DNA of 64,000 bases, taken from the NCBI RefSeq assembly GCF_000374025.1, contig NZ_KB893184.1, forward strand, positions 124,001-188,000, given 5' to 3'. The notes beneath the pieces were generated by a model. It was not told the DNA's origin and ran no database searches. It saw nothing but the letters and a program-made list of their open reading frames with translations. Each line of letters starts with the position of its first letter. Position 1 is the stretch's first letter. Origin of the DNA: Spirosoma panaciterrae DSM 21099. GTDB taxonomy: Bacteria > Bacteroidota > Bacteroidia > Cytophagales > Spirosomataceae. Made by a program: the position numbers and the translations under genes. Positions 54,301 through 60,030 of this stretch are shown piece after piece.

Positions 54301-54891
54301 ACTTCGGCCCTCTTGTCCACCAATTAGCGTAAACGCCCCTGACCGACAGGCATCGGCCATAAACACTACTTGGGCCCCGGCTTGTCTTAGCGAGTCGAGC
54401 CAGTGTTTCATATCCCTCAAGTAACACTTATCGAAGGTGGCATTGTAATCCTGACGAGAAGCCCCGTAGAGCAACAGCATTGCATTTTCGGTACTATCAT
54501 TCCGGGTTTCGATATCGCCATGACCAGCAAAATAGACATACACTCGATCACCTCGATTCACCTTTTTTTTGACTTTTGTCAGTTCGTCGGCCAAGTTGAT
54601 AAGAGTAGCTTGTTCGTTAGTGAGCGTCACAACCTGAGACTCAGGTACGCCACCGTAACGAACAAGATAATCCGCAAAAATTAGGGCGTCCCGAGATGCA
54701 AACTCAAGATTACGCTGGAACTGGTATTTTGAAATTCCCACTACGACACCATAGGCTGTACTCTTTCCCCCGAAATCGGGAGGAGTTGTAGTCTCTTTAC
54801 CCCGATTGTTGGTGAGGGGCTGAGCGAAAACAGGGATGGTTAAGAGAAAAAGAATGAAGGTTTGAACAACCAGATTGTAGCGATTCAGCAT
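51385..54891 (-). CDS. Exported caspase-TPR protein
   Basis: 1168 aa with a signal peptide (TFILFLLTIPVFAQ). The C14 caspase domain is at about 45-290, with catalytic His124 in YFAGHGD and Cys182 in MADACRSGA. From about 370 to the end there are some 15 TPR units (for example ALTYYERAHQISPDDLSIQADLAEI, EEAEKYYRKADAIQPNNPVILG), a long solenoid for partner binding. This is a different architecture from the two other caspases nearby. It is convergent with the HerA-like operon and probably transcribed alone. The substrate is unknown. Confidence 0.85.
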   Translation of the reverse strand: MLNRYNLVVQTFILFLLTIPVFAQPLTNNRGKETTTPPDFGGKSTAYGVVVGISKYQFQRNLEFASRDALIFADYLVRYGGVPESQVVTLTNEQATLINLADELTKVKKKVNRGDRVYVYFAGHGDIETRNDSTENAMLLLYGASRQDYNATFDKCYLRDMKHWLDSLRQAGAQVVFMADACRSGAFTLIGGQEGRSKLMNGLIEQWEGQIKILSCEPGELSIEGKEFGNGRGLFSYCLVDGLIGMADGMGNAKKDNVITKLELELYLKTVVPEKAKPHIQNPVILGGKGNEPIGTFNPDSLRVYQQHQTRDYSLLTSTQTKGFEADLLRGQDSTNRRLFGLFEQAISNQKLLYPTGRSALDYLRQIPDNLNNENLRGLMKRNLVAALQVRTESLLRPLLEKVREEFKTSIPIAQLDSAIAEMDTSIALLGEGHNLIQYLTARRLFLEGKRLLTTKRERYELNDTLSRIAMTRFRESIRLEPNMPYTYWEMGVVNTILGQMDSSMVYFQKCLELIPNSSSLWKLLGTDYKNRKQLQKALTYYERAHQISPDDLSIQADLAEIFHLLGDEKQVAFYRKKALTEYQRQSGGKAKRETILDLIELLESTKQYSKAINLLQALLKADSTDAEVYFGLFSVFYAQEKSNESITAIEKFIHFYPTFGLAHLFRSFLYYQRYQQSNQPADLRQANESAEECLRLSPGNYVGSPIQYLSFVIRCVFEMEHQNFRAALPFAQRAVQANPSSSDLHLILGKISYRLGDTTQAWLSFTRADSLGADKATTYGWYGQLYEVRKNYEEAEKYYRKADAIQPNNPVILGALMRSLWNQQKNVDETLSLCLRLQKLKHTDEDAWFVAGHLYYRQKRYDEAQFAFSEAFWLNPKRTETLKMIDEIAILTGQFKPAAEAYRRASDLDSTNSIYPNQAGWLYLQIGLPDMAFNMYSRVVAIDTIAYPVAAQRTAQVNDRLAVAYSILGDISMRRNDYHQSIHWAAKAISTMPDSKFNDVNLFKIGWAYNQLNQPAKAISPLQEAIRLNPENIDHRTLLATSLTRSGNAVAGEAEAKIVLQKDSTNIFATQTLAVAVMRQGRYVEAWKLGERLEKISPPNSSEASYFFSRWFARQGKPKEALLQLEKSFKLSPCTDTIVILTNPDFDSIKQDAGFLSLIRTYCPDKK

Positions 54892-55352
54892 GATGTAGAT
54901 TATAGTTTTTTCATGTTATTACATTGGGGTTTTCCAACGTAATAAGGGCTCAAACTAATTTTAATAAATTACTCTACTAACATAAAAACAGCCTATTTGA
55001 GAGGCTTCTGGATGTCCTCGAGTCGAACCTAGCTTTGGGCATAGGTGCAAGCCTCTCGGATCGACTATTTTAGATTAACCTCCTGCAAATCAATAGTGAA
55101 AATTCTGCCATTTCGTTATTGGGTACTCATCATAACCTCTTTATCAGCAGAATCCACCCGCCTATATCCACTGTTGCTCTCGGGCTTTCACTTGCTTCGT
55201 ACCGATTCGTTGATGTTGAGGCTCATAAATCCATTGGTGTTCAGTGTATATGTCGTCAACTGATAGTGACAGATGCGTGTGAAAAGCGAAAAGAAAAATT
55301 TAAAGGTACTTCGCTTAAAAATATAATTTTTCCAGCGTTTAAACAGTAATAA
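54892..55352. other. Gap between caspase-TPR and nuclease pseudogene
   Basis: AT-rich; short plus-strand frames at 55045-55349 lack domains. Nothing else seen. Confidence 0.35.
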
Positions 55353-55874
55353 CTACTTTATTTTTTGCCGTTCTGCAACGATTTGCTTTTGGTCTTGCAG
55401 GCATTGGTGAGAGCTGCTTACAAGTGGTTTTACGTCGATAAGTGGGGTTGGGCAAACCACTAAGCCTAAAGAGAGACGATCACTATTGAAGCCTGTATTG
55501 GTGTAATCACTGTGTATGGCCTGAAAGAAGGTGGCAGGTAAACTTTGTTCAGAAATGAAGTTACCAGTATAGCGCAAGGCTGATCCTTTCCAGGCCGCTC
55601 ACAGATGCCAGCTACATCAGTTGGTTATACCTGTAAAGTTGTTGTAAGAAAGCGAATATGTAGAGCGAGTAATTAGATAAGCGTTGGGGCTAGATTCGGA
55701 TGCTTTGGCTTCATCGGGATTACCCAGTGCCATGTTATCGTCACGGGTTGGCGTAGTATTATTAGGGGGTGTAACGGACGGCTCTTTGTAATGAGTCAGC
55801 GAAAGCAGCAGGAAGAGATCAATTGGGAGTCGAACAGCGTAGTTCATAGGAGAGTTGAGTAGTTGATTTGCCAA
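55353..55874 (-). pseudogene. Dead DNA/RNA non-specific endonuclease (EndoG/NucA type)
   Basis: A single frame from about 55847 (signal-like MNYAVRLPIDLFLLLSL) reads MALGNPDEAKAS, NAYLITRSTYSLSYNN, GITN, then TGA where relatives have Trp (TNWxSWHL), CSWHL, a second [39 protein letters not shown]. That order matches exported Bacteroidota endonucleases, but after GF the catalytic DRGH motif is lost and the frame ends after about 40 unrelated residues. Two nonsense codons and a lost active site make it a pseudogene. Confidence 0.75.
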
Positions 55875-55970
55875 CTCTGAAAAAGGCTCAATGGTAATGA
55901 CAAGACAGATTATTCTATCATAGATCAGCCCCGAAGAGAAATCGTTAATTAATTTATTGCCCTAATGGTA

Positions 55971-56002
55971 TTGCCTATTTGAAAGCTTTTGCCTTACCTT
56001 TG
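55971..56002 (+). promoter_or_regulatory. Promoter of the leader peptide-tRNA array
   Basis: TTG at 55971-55973, 21 nt, then TACCTTTG (55995-56002), the Bacteroidota -33/-7 consensus. The -7 box ends 4 bp before the leader ATG at 56007, so transcription should begin at or next to the ATG and the leader mRNA would be leaderless. Confidence 0.7.
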
Positions 56003-56006
56003 CATC

Positions 56007-56084
56007 ATGAACGCAATGACGCAATATCAACCCCAACCAAGTAGCTGTCAGTATTGGCACGCTAGGGGTATGGCTATTGAGTAA
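56007..56084 (+). CDS. 25-aa leader peptide of the tRNA array
   Basis: ATG at 56007, TAA at 56082-56084. Codons 6-17 (56022-56057) read QYQPQPSSCQYW: Gln x4, Pro x2, Tyr x2, Ser x2 (AGT, AGC), Cys, Trp. These are the isotypes of the downstream tRNAs: Pro, Tyr, Cys, Trp, Gln and the Ser(GCT)-like copy, whose anticodon reads AGT/AGC. The following codons (HARGM) include the sequence CTAGGGGT that can pair with the terminator. It is interpreted as an attenuation leader in which ribosome stalling reports shortage of these tRNAs. Coding itself is inferred from composition, promoter position and stop. Confidence 0.6.
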   Translation: MNAMTQYQPQPSSCQYWHARGMAIE

Positions 56085-56105
56085 GTTCAACGACTTTTTC
56101 TATAG

Positions 56106-56142
56106 AAAGCCCCTATCGATCTAATACCGGTAGGGGCTTTTT
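56106..56142 (+). terminator. Terminator/attenuator before the tRNA array
   Basis: A 13-bp stem (56106-56118 with 56128-56140, one G-U), 9-nt loop and a T5 tract, ending 8 nt before tRNA-Pro. Its left arm CCCCTA (56110-56115) can pair instead with TAGGGG at 56063-56068 in the leader. Placed between promoter and tRNAs, it must be read through for tRNA expression. Confidence 0.8.
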
Positions 56143-56149
56143 CATTTCC

Positions 56150-56221
56150 AGAGTAGTGGTGCAGCGGTAGCATACTTGGTTTGGGACCAAGGGGTCGTCA
56201 GTTCGAATCTGGCCTACTCTA
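56150..56221 (+). tRNA. tRNA-Pro(TGG)
   Basis: 72 nt cloverleaf: acceptor AGAGTAG/CTACTCT perfect, discriminator A, anticodon loop TTTGGGA in stem CTTGG/CCAAG, T-loop TTCGAAT. Reads CCA and probably other CCN codons. First tRNA after the attenuator. Confidence 0.9.
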
Positions 56222-56232
56222 CAATTCTAATT

Positions 56233-56251
56233 CCCCCAATTTTGGGGGTTT
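56233..56251. terminator. Short hairpin between tRNA-Pro and tRNA-Tyr
   Basis: CCCCCAA/TTGGGGG followed by T4. It may be a partial terminator or a processing signal in the array transcript. Confidence 0.5.
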
Positions 56252-56256
56252 TAAAC

Positions 56257-56338
56257 TGGCGCTCGGCAACGCGGGAGAGTTGCAGCAGACTGTAAATCTG
56301 TTCCTCCGGGTGAGTGGGTTCGAATCCCTCAGCGCCAA
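56257..56338 (+). tRNA. tRNA-Tyr(GTA)
   Basis: 82 nt with long variable arm: acceptor TGGCGCT/AGCGCCA perfect, discriminator A, D-stem GCAAC/GTTGC, anticodon loop CTGTAAA, T-loop TTCGAAT. Position 8 is C rather than the usual T. Confidence 0.85.
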
Positions 56339-56351
56339 CTATATTTTATAA

Positions 56352-56422
56352 GGTCCGTTGGCCAAGCGGTAAGGCAGAAGTCTGCAAAACTTCCACCCTC
56401 GGTTCGAATCCGGGACGGACCT
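56352..56422 (+). tRNA. tRNA-Cys(GCA)
   Basis: 71 nt: acceptor GGTCCGT/ACGGACC perfect, discriminator T (U73 is the Cys identity base), anticodon loop CTGCAAA, T-loop TTCGAAT. Confidence 0.9.
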
Positions 56423-56427
56423 CATAC

Positions 56428-56501
56428 GCATCGGTAGCTCAAGCAGGTAGAGCAGCGGTCTCCAAAACCGCAGGTTGGAGGTTCGAGGCCTTCCCGGTGT
56501 G
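56428..56501 (+). tRNA. tRNA-Trp(CCA)
   Basis: 74 nt: acceptor GCATCGG/CCGGTGT with two G-U pairs, discriminator G (Trp identity), anticodon stem GCGGT/ACCGC with loop CTCCAAA, T-loop TTCGAGG. Followed by genomic CA. Confidence 0.85.
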
Positions 56502-56507
56502 CAACAT

Positions 56508-56578
56508 TGGGGTATAGTACAGTGGTAGTACGTCTGATTTTGGTTCAGATCGCGGTGGTTCGATTCCATCTACCCCAA
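56508..56578 (+). tRNA. tRNA-Gln(TTG)
   Basis: 71 nt: acceptor TGGGGTA/TACCCCA perfect, discriminator A, anticodon stem TCTGA/TCAGA with loop TTTTGGT, T-loop TTCGATT. Reads CAA and CAG, the most frequent codons in the leader peptide. Confidence 0.9.
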
Positions 56579-56580
56579 CA

Positions 56581-56621
56581 ATGGCTCAGGAGGTCTCAGG
56601 TTCGAACCCTGGCAGGGCATC
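56581..56621 (+). pseudogene. Truncated tRNA (T-arm and acceptor only)
   Basis: A T-arm (TCAGG, TTCGAAC, CCTGG) and 3' acceptor strand remain, with a short 5' piece partly complementary to it; the D and anticodon arms are missing. Isotype cannot be told. Confidence 0.6.
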
Positions 56622-56627
56622 ATTTTA

Positions 56628-56693
56628 GCGAGTTGCCGGAGTGGTTAACGGCTCAATTCGCTGCTCAGTAAGCCATCTTAGGCGGAGAGGATC
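56628..56693 (+). pseudogene. Degenerate tRNA-Ser(GCT)-like sequence
   Basis: GTTGCCGGAGTGGTTAACGG is the 5' part of a Ser-type tRNA (D-stem GCCG/CGGC). A CTGCTCA loop would give anticodon GCT, but the anticodon stem pairs poorly. It lacks a T-arm and passes directly into the 19-bp 3' tRNA fragment. Probably a decayed or recombined serine tRNA. Confidence 0.5.
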
Positions 56694-56712
56694 TCCCTTC
56701 GGGAGCACGAAA
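56694..56712 (+). repeat. Second copy of the 19-bp 3' tRNA fragment (right attachment site)
   Basis: TCCCTTCGGGAGCACGAAA, identical to 32886-32904. Flanks differ on both sides of the two copies. It is also followed by a terminator. It probably marks the right end of a 23.8-kb integrated island, immediately before the polysaccharide operon. Confidence 0.6.
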
Positions 56713-56714
56713 TG

Positions 56715-56755
56715 ATGAAAACCCGCGTAAACGCTCTGTTTAAGCGGGTTTTCAT
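56715..56755. terminator. Intrinsic terminator
   Basis: A perfect 12-bp stem (56715-56726 with 56744-56755) extended inside by further pairs. It ends the tRNA array and also lies downstream of the GH88 gene on the minus strand. Confidence 0.85.
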
Positions 56756-56830
56756 TTCAACACGGTTAATCTTTGTTCAAGTTTGCTTTATTGGGATTAC
56801 TGAAAGGGTAAAGTTAAGTATGGCCTCAGC

Positions 56831-58030
56831 CTACAATGTGGCCAGTATGTTTTTCCCAGCTTTTAGCTTCTTCAGTCGTAACAAGGCTTCGATGTAGTAA
56901 TAATCAGCGTAGTTGATTGAGGCATCGACCTCGCTGTTGTTGGGTTTGTGGCCTGTGCTGTGTAACAGAAAGGTGCGGCTCTGATACGCTGCCGACGACA
57001 GTGCATCCAACATTTGTTCGGCTTTGGTGCGGTATTTCGCTGCTTTTGCCTTATCTGGCACCAGGGTCGATAGTTCCAGCAGGGCCGACGCCGTTATGGC
57101 TGCTGCCGAGGCATCTTTGGGGGCGTTGGGTATATCTGGCGCGCTGAAATCCCAGTAGGGAATCAGATCATCGGGTAGCTGCTTCAGATACACATCCGAC
57201 ACTTTTTGGGCAAAATCCAGAAATTTCGGATCTCTGGTTTCGCGGTAGGTCATTGTGTAGCCATAAATGGCCCAGCTTTGCCCCCTGGCCCACATGGAAT
57301 TGTCGGCATAGCCCTGATGCGTAACACCCTTGATCTTTTTGCCGGTTTCGCGGTCATAGACCACCACATGATAGGCGGTATGATCGGGGCGAAAATGGTT
57401 GTTCATGGTTGTTGTTGCGTGCGAAACGGCCATATCGTAAAGTCGTTTCCCTCCTCCATTCTTCGACGCCCAGAACAATAGCTCGAGGTTGATCATGTTG
57501 TCCATGATGGTGTTGTGCTGCGGCCATTCCATGTTGGGAACGGGGCGCGGCCACGACAGAATTGTACCGACTTTAGGATTGAACAGCGTGGCTAATGTGT
57601 CGGCCGCAGCCAGCAGGATTTTTTTGTAGGCCGGGTTATGGGTCAGCCGTAAGCCATTGCCGAAACTGCAATACATTTGAAAGCCGAGGTCGTGGTCGAT
57701 GGCTTTCTGATAAGCCAATGGAGTCAGTTCGCGGGTAAACGTATCGGCTTTGGCTTTCCATCGGGCATCTTTCGTGTATTCATACAGATACCACAGGGTG
57801 CCTGGCCAGAACCCGCTTGTCCAGTCTTTGTAGCCGATGTAATTCCAGGTCGTTTTGCCATTCAGTATGTTACGGGGGAGGTTCGGTAATGTAGCAGGGA
57901 TGGAAGCGACCGTGCGAGCGGCCTGCCCAACGCAATAGTCCAGTTGCGCAGTGACATTTAGGGCTGGTTGCGGTACAAAAGCCAGCAGGAGAATTACCAG
58001 TATATACACTCGGGTGATCTTCATAAGCAT
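56831..58030 (-). CDS. GH88 unsaturated glucuronyl hydrolase
   Basis: 399 aa with a signal peptide (VYILVILLLAFVPQPALNVTAQ). The (alpha/alpha)6 barrel family motifs are clear: WTSGFWPGTLWYLYEYT, DHDLGFQMYCSFGNGLRLT and NTIMDNMINLELLFWAS (the two Asp are the expected catalytic/substrate residues), HQGYADNSMWARGQSWAIYGYTMTYRET, and YADYYYIEALLRL. It hydrates and releases 4,5-unsaturated uronic acid from the oligosaccharide ends left by polysaccharide lyases, in the periplasm. It is the last gene of the operon, 4 bp after the GH97 gene. Confidence 0.9.
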   Translation of the reverse strand: MLMKITRVYILVILLLAFVPQPALNVTAQLDYCVGQAARTVASIPATLPNLPRNILNGKTTWNYIGYKDWTSGFWPGTLWYLYEYTKDARWKAKADTFTRELTPLAYQKAIDHDLGFQMYCSFGNGLRLTHNPAYKKILLAAADTLATLFNPKVGTILSWPRPVPNMEWPQHNTIMDNMINLELLFWASKNGGGKRLYDMAVSHATTTMNNHFRPDHTAYHVVVYDRETGKKIKGVTHQGYADNSMWARGQSWAIYGYTMTYRETRDPKFLDFAQKVSDVYLKQLPDDLIPYWDFSAPDIPNAPKDASAAAITASALLELSTLVPDKAKAAKYRTKAEQMLDALSSAAYQSRTFLLHSTGHKPNNSEVDASINYADYYYIEALLRLKKLKAGKNILATL

Positions 58031-58034
58031 TTCA

Positions 58035-59933
58035 TTAGTTGGTAGGAGTAAGCCAAACGGCCTGACCTCCCCGTGGTAATAGACTCATATCCAGCGACTG
58101 ACCGGCTTTAACCGCTTTGGTCGATACCCGTACCTGCGTTTTGGTCATAACAGTTGGATCGTCGGAATAGATGTGCGCCGTGTAGCTTTTGCCTTTGGGC
58201 AAAAAATCCAGTGGTAGTTTCAGCGTGCGACCGTCGTTGTTGGTAATCGTACCCACAAACCAATCGGCACCACTCCGGCGGGCAATGGTCACGTATTCGC
58301 CAAGGGCATCATGAATCACCCGGGTATCGTCCCAGACGGTGGGCACCTTCTCAAAAAACTCAATTTCAGGTTCACCGTTGTAAAGAGCGGGCTTGTCGTA
58401 CCAGAACACCGATTGCAGGGGGCTGTACGAAATGACGTTCATGGCCAGTTGGTGCGCGTGGGTATTTTTCAGGCGTTTGTCATAGTAGCAGATGGTGTAA
58501 TCGCCAGCCCCAGCCAGATAGCGCGTAAAGGGGAGAATGGTGTTGTGCGTGGCATCCGGGAACTCTTCGTTGCCGCGAATGCCTTCCTGCGTCATCACGT
58601 TCGGGTAGGTGCGACTTGTGCCGGTTGGCCGGTATTCGTCGTGGATATTGACCAACAGGTTATTTTCCAGTGCCTTGCGCTTGGTTTCGGTCAGCCAGGT
58701 CATCCAGCGATGCGAACCGACCTCCACAAAGCCAAACTTGACGCCTTTGACGCCCCATTTTTTGTAGAGCGGAAAAAGCTGGTCCATCTGTTTATAGAGC
58801 GCCTGCAAATTCACGTACAGAATCACGCCCACGTTTTTTGTGCTGCCATACGCAATGACCTTCGGCATATCGATGGGGGCAACAACCTGCCGGGCATCGG
58901 AATGAAACGTAAAGGCAGGGCCGTACCATTTCCAGTCGAACAGGATGTATTGCAGGTTGTGGGCGGCCGCAAAGTCGATGCACGCCATGGCCCCTTCGGT
59001 GGTCAGGGTCACCTCTCGCATCATCTTTCCCGGCTTAATCCAGTCGGTGTTGACGACGGTTGCGGGTGGATTCAGATTCAACAGGATGTCGTTGTTTTCG
59101 AGCAGTTTACCGGGTCGTTCGGCTACCATCACCACCCGCCAGGGCGTTCCCACATCCGACATCAGATCGGCACTCTCGTACATCGACGTGATCATGGTAT
59201 TCGGTTTGCCGGGCGAAAGCTTAAACTTCGTCAGGGCATAGTCGGTCAGCCCGGCTTCGGCCAGACTGGCGTAGAGGCCGTTCGGTAAGGCAAGCGTCAG
59301 TGGGCGCTCTGAGGTTTCGGACCAGTCGGCCAGCGGTAGTTTCTGATACGCTCCCTGCGCCCAGGCGGTATACCAGGCTTTTGTTTCGGCAGGTAGCGTA
59401 AACTCGCTGTTTTCGGCCATAACCCGGTAATACAGCCCTTTGGGGTGTTCGGGGAAGAAATACCGAAAGGCGATCCCCGAATCATAGGCCCGGAAACTTA
59501 CGTGCAGTTCGTAGTCGGGACTGTCTTCTTTCTGAAGCTGAATATCGAGCTGGTTGTAGTGATCCCGAATCTGGCTGCGTTCGCCGTAAACGGGTTTCCA
59601 GGTGGTGTCTTTTGACGTCCGGACTACATTTTTGATAATCAGATTGTCGCACCAGTTTACGCCCAGTGTACCCGGTGGCGTGGTGACCTTATGGGCCATC
59701 GCATGTTCGAACACATGATTGTCGATCTGAACGCCCAGGCCCGATTCGAGAATGACCGGCTTTTTCTGGTAATCGACGCGGTAGGTCATCTGCCGTTTAC
59801 CGGGGCTCACTTCCTTTTGCGTAAACACAATTTCCAGTTTGCCATCGGGCGATTGAAGGCTGTGTTCCGTCGGTTGGCTACGCCCGGTTTGAGCCAGTAA
59901 AAGGCAGAACATCAGCGGATAAAAACTTTTCAT
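58035..59933 (-). CDS. GH97 glycoside hydrolase (SusB-like)
   Basis: 632 aa with a signal peptide (LMFCLLLAQTGRSQ). The N-terminal beta-sandwich (SLQSPDGKLEIVF, GLGVQI) and the (beta/alpha)8 barrel (YILFDWKWYGPAF, GVKGVKFGFVEVGSHRW, NIHDEYRPTGTSRTYPNVMTQEGIRGNEEF) are typical of GH97. The barrel segment KFGFVEVG has Gly where retaining members carry the Asp nucleophile (KVDFF), while Glu residues in HDEYRPTG and QEGIRGNE are kept, as in inverting alpha-glucosidase-type members; this assignment is from memory. It releases alpha-linked sugars in the periplasm. Same operon as GH88. Confidence 0.85.
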   Translation of the reverse strand: MKSFYPLMFCLLLAQTGRSQPTEHSLQSPDGKLEIVFTQKEVSPGKRQMTYRVDYQKKPVILESGLGVQIDNHVFEHAMAHKVTTPPGTLGVNWCDNLIIKNVVRTSKDTTWKPVYGERSQIRDHYNQLDIQLQKEDSPDYELHVSFRAYDSGIAFRYFFPEHPKGLYYRVMAENSEFTLPAETKAWYTAWAQGAYQKLPLADWSETSERPLTLALPNGLYASLAEAGLTDYALTKFKLSPGKPNTMITSMYESADLMSDVGTPWRVVMVAERPGKLLENNDILLNLNPPATVVNTDWIKPGKMMREVTLTTEGAMACIDFAAAHNLQYILFDWKWYGPAFTFHSDARQVVAPIDMPKVIAYGSTKNVGVILYVNLQALYKQMDQLFPLYKKWGVKGVKFGFVEVGSHRWMTWLTETKRKALENNLLVNIHDEYRPTGTSRTYPNVMTQEGIRGNEEFPDATHNTILPFTRYLAGAGDYTICYYDKRLKNTHAHQLAMNVISYSPLQSVFWYDKPALYNGEPEIEFFEKVPTVWDDTRVIHDALGEYVTIARRSGADWFVGTITNNDGRTLKLPLDFLPKGKSYTAHIYSDDPTVMTKTQVRVSTKAVKAGQSLDMSLLPRGGQAVWLTPTN

Positions 59934-60030
59934 ACGTATAGAAAAATAGAATACGGATTTTTAGGATCATTATGATTTGTTATGATCTGTGTCCATCCTA
60001 TCCATCATAAAAATCCGTGTTCTATGTTGG

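Noticed and set aside
13155..55874. Possible TGA-to-Trp recoding, since broken genes at 13.4 kb and 55.6 kb have in-frame TGA and the array carries tRNA-Trp
   Set aside because: The tRNA-Trp anticodon is CCA, which does not read TGA. Many genes here end in TGA, and the nuclease has other lesions, so simple decay fits better.
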